A stretch of 5,372 nt of DNA from Armatimonadota bacterium (GTDB lineage Bacteria > Sysuimicrobiota > Sysuimicrobiia > Sysuimicrobiales > JACQTN01): positions 1 to 5,372 of the forward strand of contig JACQTN010000589.1 in assembly GCA_016210785.1 (NCBI GenBank). Direction: 5' to 3'. How positions within the stretch are numbered: the stretch's first letter is position 1; each line of letters opens with the position of its first letter. The notes below the pieces were generated by a model. The model searched no databases. It was not told where the DNA came from and saw nothing but the letters and a program-made list of their open reading frames with translations. Of this stretch, positions 1 to 4,454 are shown in pieces. Made by a program: the position numbers and the translations under genes.

Positions 1-1113
1 GGGCGCGATGCCGGCGATGTGGCTGCCGTCGTGTCCCGCCCCGCTGTACAGCCGCATCGTCGAATAGCCGCGCCGCCTGGAGACCTCCTCGATCGCGTTC
101 ACGATCAGCGGTGCCGCGGCGACCGGCGGCACGAACCCACTGGACTCGCACCGCCAGGTGAGCCCGCGGGCTTCCGCCAGAGCCGCGGCCTCCTCGAGGA
201 TGCTCTGGCACAACGGCGCGATCCTCTCCTCGTCCGGCCCGCGCACCTCAAACGTCAGCTCGGCCAGCCCCGGGATCACGTTGGAAACGTTGGGCGCCAG
301 GGTCATCTGCCCCACCGTGCCCACCATCGGTGAACCCGCGATACGGCACAGCCGCTCGATCATCAGGACGATCTCCGCGGCCCCGGCCAGCGCGTCTTTC
401 CGCATGTCCATGGGCGTCGTGCCCGCGTGGTCCGGCTGCCCCTCCACCGTGGCCTGGTAGCGCCGGATCCCGGCGATCCCCTGCACCACGCCGACCTGCA
501 CGCCGCTCCGCTCCAGCTGCGGTCCTTGCTCGATGTGCAGTTCCAGGTAGGCGGCCAGGTGCCCGCGCGGCCGCGCCGCCTCCTTCACCCGCTCCGGGAT
601 ACCGCCCATCTCCCGCATCGCCTCGCCCAGCGAGACCCCGGCCGGCGACCTCCGCGCCACCCACTCCACCTGGAGGGTGCCGGCCATGGCCCGGCTGCCG
701 ATGGCGCTCGGGCCGAAGTCGCTGACCTCCTCCGAGAGGAAGTCCACCACCTCCAGGGGGTGGCGCAGCGCGATCCCGGCGGCGCGTAGCGCCCGCGCCG
801 CCTCCACGGCACCCAGCACACCCAGCGCCCCGTCGTATGCGCCTCCGTCGATGACCGTGTCGCTGTGGGACCCCACCAGCAGCACGGGCCCGGCGGCGTC
901 GCCCCCGTCGCGCCGGCCGATCAGGTTTCCGGCGGGATCCACGCGCACCGCCAGGCCGGCGTCCGCCATGAGGGTGGCCAGCCAGGCCCGGGCTTCCCGG
1001 TACGCCGGCGAGGGCAGGCGGCGAGTAATCCCCCGCGACCCCGGGGTGGTGAACGCAGCGAGGGCGGCGAGCTCTCGCTGCACGCGAGCGGCGTCGATGG
1101 ACAGGGTGATCAT
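1..1113 (-). CDS. Zn-dependent amidohydrolase, M20 hydantoinase/carbamoylase family (C-terminus cut by window edge)
   Basis: The 371 residues seen match the allantoate amidohydrolase / N-carbamoyl-L-amino-acid hydrolase / beta-ureidopropionase group, cytoplasmic dinuclear metal enzymes that hydrolyse carbamoyl or ureido amides in purine, pyrimidine or hydantoin breakdown. Visible motifs are GSHSDTV (81-87, ligand H83), YDGALGVLGAVEAA (93-106, bridging D94), SEEVSDFG (127-134, E128/E129 acid and ligand), GSRAMAG (139-145), ELHIEQGPQLE (191-201, ligand H193), DHAGTTPM (228-235, start of the dimerisation lid), SNVIPG (277-282) and SGAGHDGSH (357-365). The last metal-binding His, in the usual SH-P-E segment, should lie just beyond base 1; family members are about 400-420 residues. 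The ATG at 1113 is forced, because an in-frame TGA lies four codons upstream at 1125-1123. No good Shine-Dalgarno precedes it. The family is secure; the substrate cannot be told from sequence. Confidence 0.93.
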   Translation of the reverse strand, partial: MITLSIDAARVQRELAALAAFTTPGSRGITRRLPSPAYREARAWLATLMADAGLAVRVDPAGNLIGRRDGGDAAGPVLLVGSHSDTVIDGGAYDGALGVLGAVEAARALRAAGIALRHPLEVVDFLSEEVSDFGPSAIGSRAMAGTLQVEWVARRSPAGVSLGEAMREMGGIPERVKEAARPRGHLAAYLELHIEQGPQLERSGVQVGVVQGIAGIRRYQATVEGQPDHAGTTPMDMRKDALAGAAEIVLMIERLCRIAGSPMVGTVGQMTLAPNVSNVIPGLAELTFEVRGPDEERIAPLCQSILEEAAALAEARGLTWRCESSGFVPPVAAAPLIVNAIEEVSRRRGYSTMRLYSGAGHDGSHIAGIAP

Positions 1114-1136
1114 GGCAGGCGCTCACTGTTCGGGAT

Positions 1137-1165
1137 ACCATAAGGTGAATCCTCCCGTGGGTAAA
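1137..1165 (-). promoter_or_regulatory. Possible sigma-70-type promoter for the M20 amidohydrolase
   Basis: On the minus strand TTTACC (1165-1160) is followed after 17 bp by TATGGT (1142-1137). Each hexamer matches the housekeeping consensus at four of six positions. A start near 1130 would give a leader of only about 17 nt before the ATG at 1113. The -35 lies inside the second of the four direct repeats (1160-1172), and the first repeat (1144-1156) fills most of the spacer. A protein bound to the repeats would therefore cover this promoter. Such matches occur by chance, so confidence is low. Confidence 0.3.
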
Positions 1166-1203
1166 TCTTCCCGGGGCAACCCCTCTCGCCGGTAACCTCT
1201 CCC
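1144..1203. repeat. Four 13-bp direct repeats (15-16 bp period) between divergent genes
   Basis: Plus-strand copies are GGTGAATCCTCCC (1144-1156), GGTAAATCTTCCC (1160-1172), GGCAACCCCTCTC (1175-1187) and GGTAACCTCTCCC (1191-1203). Start-to-start distances are 16, 15 and 16 bp, about one and a half helical turns, with 2-3 bp between copies. The consensus is roughly GGTAAAYCYTCCC, and it is not palindromic. The array lies entirely in the region between the divergent amidohydrolase and protease genes and overlaps the possible amidohydrolase promoter. The likely role is an operator for a regulator that binds head-to-tail. No candidate regulator gene is in the window. The repeat pattern is directly visible; its function is inferred. 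Confidence 0.72.
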
Positions 1204-1222
1204 GCACCCGGGAGGCGCACCG

Positions 1223-1248
1223 CCCGCGGCAGGAGCGCTCTTCGCGGG
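1223..1248. repeat. Inverted repeat upstream of the M48 gene
   Basis: CCCGCG (1223-1228) and CGCGGG (1243-1248) form a 6-bp stem around a 14-nt loop. The loop itself contains the small palindrome GAGCGCTC (1233-1240). It lies 34 bp before the ATG at 1283, so it could fold in the leader RNA of the protease gene or be an operator half-site pair. No T-run follows. In DNA this GC-rich it could be chance. Confidence 0.25.
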
Positions 1249-1282
1249 AACCGAAATAGTGGTGGTGAAGGACGTGAGAGAG

Positions 1283-1672
1283 ATGCGCACGGGGCGTCTT
1301 GCGGCCCTTGCGGTCATGGTGGCCGTGCTGCTGCCGGCGTCCCCGGCGGCGGCGCAGATGGTTAGCGAGGCCCGGGAACTGGCGGTTGGCCAGGCGGTGG
1401 CCAGGAACTTCGAGAAGCGGCCGGGATTCGCTGAGAACAAGGCATGCGCCGAGCAGATCCTGCCCATCCGCGACGCGCTGGTCCCCCACTCGGGGCGGCT
1501 TCACCTGCCGTACCGGGTCCACATCCTCAAGCTGCAGGAACCCAACGCCGCGGCCGTGCCCGGCTTCGTCTTCGTGACCAACGGCATGTGCCAGGCGGGC
1601 CTCTCCAACCACGAGTGGGCCTTCCTGCTGGCGCATGAGATCGGGCACATCGCGGGCAAGCACACCGCGTAG
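1283..1672 (+). CDS. M48-type zinc metalloprotease, N-terminal part ending at a premature amber codon
   Basis: This is the N-terminal part of a secreted gluzincin peptidase of the M48 (HtpX/BepA/YggG-like) type, probably acting on misfolded or envelope proteins outside the cytoplasm. From ATG 1283 it gives 129 residues. Residues 1-25 form a Sec-type signal peptide, with basic MRTGR, a hydrophobic core and an AAA-Q cleavage region. There is no lipobox cysteine. The strand-like PGFVFVTNGM leads into LLAHEIGHIAGKH, whose HEIGH (residues 118-122) is the zinc-binding HExxH helix. Seven codons later the frame hits TAG, and the homologous protein continues in the same frame (see 1697-2359). ATG 1283 is preferred over the GTG codons at 1259-1267 because AAGGA lies 10 nt upstream and the signal peptide then starts cleanly; a GTG start at 1259 would add 8 residues. 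Without the downstream zinc-ligand Glu this fragment should be inactive alone. Confidence 0.82.
   Translation: MRTGRLAALAVMVAVLLPASPAAAQMVSEARELAVGQAVARNFEKRPGFAENKACAEQILPIRDALVPHSGRLHLPYRVHILKLQEPNAAAVPGFVFVTNGMCQAGLSNHEWAFLLAHEIGHIAGKHTA
1670..1672 (+). other. In-frame amber codon interrupting the M48 reading frame
   Basis: The TAG stands at the codon after HTA in HEIGHIAGKHTA. Codons on both sides read as one continuous M48 protein, with no frame change between 1283 and 2359. M48 proteins often have Gln or another polar residue here (compare the common HExxHVxxRHxxQ pattern), so a single C-to-T change of CAG would explain it. Readthrough or a sequence error are alternatives. Confidence 0.85.
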
Positions 1673-1696
1673 ATCATCGAGGAAAGCTACCGCCTG

Positions 1697-2359
1697 ATGA
1701 TGATGGAGATCGCCGTCCTCATCGTCACCGGCACCCCCGAGATCGTGCGCCTCATTGACAACCTGGCCTCCCTGTCCTGGTTCGGCTTCAGCCGCGTGCT
1801 GGAGACGGAAGCGGACCTGCGGGCGCTGCGCATGGTGATCGCCGCGGGGTACGATCCCTCCGGGGGCGCCGCGCTGTTCGACCGGCTGGACGAGATAGCC
1901 CAACGGCGCCGGGGGCGGACGCACTGGTTGGACACCCACCCGGGCTTCCAGGACCGCATCGCCGGCCTGCGGCAGGAGCTGGCCCGGATCGCGGCGCGGG
2001 GCGAGCCGCTGCGGGTCATCAGCCAGCACTTCCGCGAGGAGACCGATGGCATCGCCGTCACCGTGCGGCGCGTCGTGCGCCTGTCTGAGGCGGTGCTGGT
2101 GGACATCGAGGTGGAGAACACGCGCCGCGACGCGGTGCGGATCCTCACCGTCAACGCCGCGCTGGAAGTGGGCAGCGCCGAGTACGGCCTGCGCCTGCGG
2201 CAGACCACCTTCGACGGCCAGGTCCCGGCGGGGAGCACCGTGCGCAGCACCCTCGCCTTCCACCGCCCGCCGGAGGCGGTCCGCAAGGCGACGCTCTCCC
2301 TGACGGTCCTGCTGCCGGGGGACGAGTCCAGGCCCCTGTTGCTCGACGTCCTGCTGTGA
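1697..2359 (+). CDS. M48-type metalloprotease, C-terminal part with EAD motif and beta-sandwich-like tail
   Basis: These 220 residues continue the same frame as 1283-1672 after the amber codon and 8 more codons. They carry the second half of the M48 site: LETEADLRAL (residues 35-44), whose ExxxD (E36, D40) supplies the third zinc ligand. AGYDPSGGAALFDRL follows, then DTHPGFQDRI, the usual THP-x-x-x-x-RI ending of M48 catalytic domains. From about residue 115 the protein is rich in alternating hydrophobic residues and looks like a small beta-sandwich (VTVRRVVRLSEAVLVDIEVEN, then STVRSTLAFHR), as seen behind some secreted M48 domains. The domain family of this tail is not identified. The three consecutive ATGs at 1697-1705 have only GAGGA 13 nt upstream, too distant for a convincing start. 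Separate translation is therefore doubtful, and the piece more likely belongs to a broken or read-through protein of about 358 residues. The rest of the frame is undamaged, suggesting a recent lesion. Confidence 0.78.
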   Translation: MMMEIAVLIVTGTPEIVRLIDNLASLSWFGFSRVLETEADLRALRMVIAAGYDPSGGAALFDRLDEIAQRRRGRTHWLDTHPGFQDRIAGLRQELARIAARGEPLRVISQHFREETDGIAVTVRRVVRLSEAVLVDIEVENTRRDAVRILTVNAALEVGSAEYGLRLRQTTFDGQVPAGSTVRSTLAFHRPPEAVRKATLSLTVLLPGDESRPLLLDVLL

Positions 2360-2369
2360 GCCCCACGTG

Positions 2370-2384
2370 GGCGCTGCACGCGCC
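2370..2384 (+). terminator. Weak hairpin just after the M48 stop
   Basis: GGCGC (2370-2374) and GCGCC (2380-2384) pair around the 5-nt loop TGCAC, starting 10 bp after the protease stop codon. Two wobble pairs could extend the stem. No run of T follows, so it is at best a partial terminator. Confidence 0.2.
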
Positions 2385-2409
2385 TGGAGCGAATCGCGCT
2401 GCCGTGGAA

Positions 2410-2432
2410 GCAAGTATAGCGGTGATGCTTGC
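2410..2432. repeat. Inverted repeat overlapping the -35 of the toxin-antitoxin promoter
   Basis: GCAAGTAT (2410-2417) and ATGCTTGC (2425-2432) are complementary at 7 of 8 positions around a 7-nt loop. The right arm covers the first four bases of the -35 hexamer. It could be a second operator for the antitoxin. As RNA, the stem followed by CTCTTT could instead act as a weak intrinsic terminator for the upstream protease gene. Sequence alone does not decide between these. Confidence 0.4.
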
Positions 2433-2457
2433 CTCTTTCGTCTGAATTGTCTATTAT
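2429..2457 (+). promoter_or_regulatory. Sigma-70-type promoter of the toxin-antitoxin operon
   Basis: TTGCCT (2429-2434) and TATTAT (2452-2457) are separated by exactly 17 bp, and the surrounding stretch is AT-rich for this window. Transcription would start near 2464, giving a leader of about 32 nt before the GTG at 2496. It serves the antitoxin and, through the 3-bp gap, the toxin. Confidence 0.6.
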
Positions 2458-2472
2458 GTATACGAAGTAGAC
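2449..2472. promoter_or_regulatory. Palindromic operator candidate over the -10 and start site
   Basis: GTCTA (2449-2453) and TAGAC (2468-2472) flank a GTATAC centre (2458-2463). Of the 12 symmetric pairs, 9 match. The palindrome covers the -10 hexamer and the predicted start point. Ribbon-helix-helix antitoxins typically bind such sites and repress their own operon, alone or with the toxin, so autoregulation is inferred. Confidence 0.55.
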
Positions 2473-2481
2473 GATACAGGC

Positions 2482-2487
2482 GGGAGG
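2482..2487 (+). promoter_or_regulatory. Shine-Dalgarno GGGAGG that fixes the antitoxin start
   Basis: GGGAGG ends 8 nt before GTG 2496, the best ribosome binding site in the window. It rules out in-frame starts further upstream (for example ATG 2367), which would lie before the promoter and have no such site. Confidence 0.75.
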
Positions 2488-2495
2488 ATCTCAGT

Positions 2496-2900
2496 GTGCC
2501 GGCTCGCCGAACGTTGAGCGCCCGGTTGCCCGATTCCCTCACTGAGGAACTGGAAGCCATCGCACGGGCCGAGGGCAGAACCGTCAGTCAGGTTCTCAGC
2601 CGCCTCGTGGATGAGGCGCTTCGCATGCGCAGATTCCCGGGCATCATCTTCGCGGACGGGCCGGCCGGCCGGCGGGCGCACCTGGCCGGCACGGCCTTCG
2701 ACGTGTGGGAACTGATCTGGCTGCTTCGCTCCTACGAGGATAAAGCCAAGGCCTTGTTGCGAGATTTCCCGCCGTTGGATTCCCGGCACATAGAGATGGC
2801 ACGGCGATATGCCGAGGCATTCGCGGATGAGATCGATGCGATGATCAAGATGAATGAAACGATTGCCGAGCGGCACGTCCCACAGACGGGCCGGCGGTAG
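2496..2900 (+). CDS. Ribbon-helix-helix antitoxin with DUF433-like C-terminal domain
   Basis: This is the predicted antitoxin of the operon, a cytoplasmic DNA-binding protein of 134 residues that should neutralise the toxin encoded next and repress its own promoter. Residues 5-15 (RTLSARLPDSL) form the DNA-contacting beta strand, and residues 16-26 and 29-42 (LTEELEAIARA; TVSQVLSRLVDEAL) the two helices of a ribbon-helix-helix fold. The rest, from RRFPGIIFADG through HLAGTAFDVWELIWLLRSY to LLRDFPPLDSRHIEMARRYAEAF, follows the layout of DUF433 (an 'I.r..G...i.GTr..v..i' strand, then a helix-turn-helix-like tail ending in a D-I-..A..YA helix). DUF433 proteins are common partners of DUF5615 toxins, so the two antitoxin types appear joined here. 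Start GTG 2496 has GGGAGG 8 nt upstream. The match to DUF433 is divergent and made by eye. Codon use is less GC-biased than in the flanking genes. Confidence 0.82.
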   Translation: MPARRTLSARLPDSLTEELEAIARAEGRTVSQVLSRLVDEALRMRRFPGIIFADGPAGRRAHLAGTAFDVWELIWLLRSYEDKAKALLRDFPPLDSRHIEMARRYAEAFADEIDAMIKMNETIAERHVPQTGRR

Positions 2901-2903
2901 GGT

Positions 2904-3272
2904 ATGCGCCTATGGCTGGACAATCACCTCTCTCCTCGGGTGGCCCGGCGTTTACGAGATGATGGGTTTGACGTGCGGGCGATCCTGGAAGAACCTCCAC
3001 AGGTACAGGGGCTCTCAGACGAAGCGCTCCTCGAAGAGGCGCACCAGCGCGGACGAGCGCTAGTCACGTACAATGTTGGTGACTTCGGGGCAATTCACCA
3101 GCAGTGGCTTGCCACCGGACGATCTCACGCGGGCATCATCCTTTTGAGCACCAAGACCATCCGCCAGAAAGACATTGGCAGTCAGATCAAGGCGCTTCGT
3201 ATTTTTCTGGGTCATCACCGCAGACAGGCGGACCTGAAAGATCAGGTATTGTGGCTCAGACCGGCACCGTGA
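2904..3272 (+). CDS. DUF5615 PIN-like toxin of a VapBC-like type II system
   Basis: This 122-residue protein matches the DUF5615 (Mut7-C-like, PIN-like) family, predicted metal-dependent ribonucleases that act as toxins next to DUF433 or ribbon-helix-helix antitoxins. The N-terminal MRLWLDNHLSPRVARRL holds the first acidic residue, D6. GFDVRAILE follows, then LSDEALLEEA (D39/E40), then the strand ALVTYNVGDF with D60, giving the acidic set expected of a PIN-like active site. N57 stands where many relatives have the first Asp of a T-x-D-x-DF pattern. The HAGIILLSTKTIRQ strand and an amphipathic helix complete the fold. The gene starts at ATG 2904, 3 bp after the antitoxin stop, with only a weak GGCGGTAGGG-like site, so translational coupling is likely. 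There is no signal peptide or membrane segment. RNA target and toxicity are untested. Confidence 0.85.
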   Translation: MRLWLDNHLSPRVARRLRDDGFDVRAILEEPPQVQGLSDEALLEEAHQRGRALVTYNVGDFGAIHQQWLATGRSHAGIILLSTKTIRQKDIGSQIKALRIFLGHHRRQADLKDQVLWLRPAP

Positions 3273-3311
3273 GGGCAGCGAGGGACGGGTATTCTGCATC
3301 GCCTCATCCCC

Positions 3312-4451
3312 TCAGCCGACGGCGCTGCAGAACACTTGCAGGAAGTTCAGCCCGATGATCTTGCGCAGGTCCTCTGCTCCGAACCCGCGCTTTGCCAGGT
3401 GCACGGTGAGGTTCGGCCAGTCCGCCCACGTGGCGTAACCCGCCACCCGGTACCGGGGCCCGGTGCGGTGCTCGGGCCGGAAGCCCACCCAGTCGAACCC
3501 AGGGCGGTCGGTTGGGACGCCCTCCGGCAGCCGGTATCCGGCCCCGTAGTCGGTGCCGATGCCGACGTGGTCGATCCCGGCCACCTCCACCATGTGCTCC
3601 ACGTGCGCCGCGACGTGATCGAGCGTGGCCTCCTCGCCCGCCTGGATGAACCCCGGGACGAGCAGCACGCCGATGTAACCGCCACCTTCCGCGACGGCGC
3701 GGATCTGCTCGTCGGACTTGCCGCGGTCGTGGGAACTGAGCGCCTTGCTGAAGGTGTGGGTGAAGGCCACCGGCGCTCGCGAGAGGCGGATGGCGTCCCA
3801 CGCGGTCTTCTCGCCGCAGTGGCTCAGATCCACCAGCACGCGCAGGCCGTTGAGCCGGTGGAGCACCTCCACCCCGAAGTAGGAAAGCCCGCCGTCGGCG
3901 CGCTCGGTGCACCCGTCGCCCAGCAGGTTGCGGCGGTTGTAGGTGAGCTGCACGATGCGGATGCCCAGATCGTAGAAGGTCTCGACGAGCGCGAGTTCGT
4001 CGCCGAACGCGGCAGCGTTCTGCAGGTTCATGATGATGGCGTGCCCGCCGCGGGCGTGGGCCGCCTCGATGTCGGCGGCGCGCCGGGCGATGGTGAAGTC
4101 TCCGCCGAAGGCGTCCACCAGGCCCTGGGTCATGTCGATGCTGCGGAAGGCATCCGTGGTCGCCTCTGACGGCGGCCCGGCGCCGTACTGGGTGGCGCTG
4201 GCGGCGGTGACCCCGGCCCTTCGCCAGATATCCAGGTAGGCCTGGCGCACCTCGGGGGACGAGGAGAGTTCCCGCACCAGCATCTCGCCGAGGCGCGCCC
4301 TGATCTCCCGCCGCGCCGCGCCGGCGCGCACCCACTCATCCACGGCCGCCCGCATGGCGCCGGTGAGGAGGAGATCGTTGGTCGCTCTGGGTGCCAGGCT
4401 GTCGATAACCAGCGCCGCCCGGTGCAGAGCGAGGGCTTCCCGCGGATCCAC
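3312..4451 (-). CDS. Divergent membrane dipeptidase-like protein (peptidase family M19)
   Basis: The 379 residues follow the M19 (renal dipeptidase) barrel along their length: VIDS near the N-terminus, FYDLGIRIVQLTYN (159-172), VDLSHCGEKTAWDAI (207-221), PVAFTHTFSKALSSHDR (227-243), VGIGTDYG (296-303) and a C-terminal LNFLQVF. Canonical members hydrolyse dipeptides with two zinc ions. Here H211 and H232 (renal H198, H219) and D301 (D288) are kept. The N-terminal H-x-D pair is missing, the bridging Glu is replaced in NLQN (Q144), and the substrate-contacting His of LTHN is Tyr (Y171). The Q-N and LTYN-x-x-N pattern resembles a recurring M19 subgroup rather than random decay. A dipeptidase assignment is thus only family-level. 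No clear signal peptide is present. Start GTG 4451 lies 3 bp after the upstream gene's stop, without a strong ribosome site, suggesting coupling. Confidence 0.88.
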   Translation of the reverse strand: MDPREALALHRAALVIDSLAPRATNDLLLTGAMRAAVDEWVRAGAARREIRARLGEMLVRELSSSPEVRQAYLDIWRRAGVTAASATQYGAGPPSEATTDAFRSIDMTQGLVDAFGGDFTIARRAADIEAAHARGGHAIIMNLQNAAAFGDELALVETFYDLGIRIVQLTYNRRNLLGDGCTERADGGLSYFGVEVLHRLNGLRVLVDLSHCGEKTAWDAIRLSRAPVAFTHTFSKALSSHDRGKSDEQIRAVAEGGGYIGVLLVPGFIQAGEEATLDHVAAHVEHMVEVAGIDHVGIGTDYGAGYRLPEGVPTDRPGFDWVGFRPEHRTGPRYRVAGYATWADWPNLTVHLAKRGFGAEDLRKIIGLNFLQVFCSAVG

Positions 4452-4454
4452 GGA

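Noticed and set aside
1144..1203. CRISPR-like array
   Set aside because: Repeats of 13 bp with 2-3 bp between them leave no room for spacers, and no cas genes are present.
1141..1213. Riboswitch (glycine or guanidine type) upstream of the amidohydrolase, suggested by GGGAGAG and CCCGGGA strings on the minus strand
   Set aside because: The conserved cores of those riboswitches are not present, and the similarity is fully explained by the 13-bp direct repeats.
2362..2371. Perfect 10-bp palindrome CCCACGTGGG after the protease stop
   Set aside because: It is short, GC-rich and isolated, and it overlaps the edge of a weak hairpin. Nothing ties it to a regulator.
2367..2495. Upstream extension of the antitoxin to ATG 2367
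   Set aside because: It would place the start before the promoter and the operator, adds residues unlike any antitoxin, and ignores the GGGAGG 8 nt before GTG 2496.
248..2560. A 770-codon open frame on the minus strand across the amidohydrolase start and antisense to the protease
   Set aside because: Its translation is Arg/Gly/Ala/His-rich with no domain. It overlaps two well-supported genes in other frames and runs through the intergenic repeats. Long antisense frames are expected at this GC content.
3273..3311. Bidirectional terminator between the convergent toxin and M19 genes
   Set aside because: GAGGGA (3281-3286) could pair with TCCCCTC (3307-3313) only with a bulge and a long loop, and there is no T-run on either strand.
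3304..4335. Long open frames overlapping the M19 gene on both strands (including 3336-4169 plus)
   Set aside because: They are low-complexity shadows of the M19 coding frame, which alone shows family motifs over its whole length.
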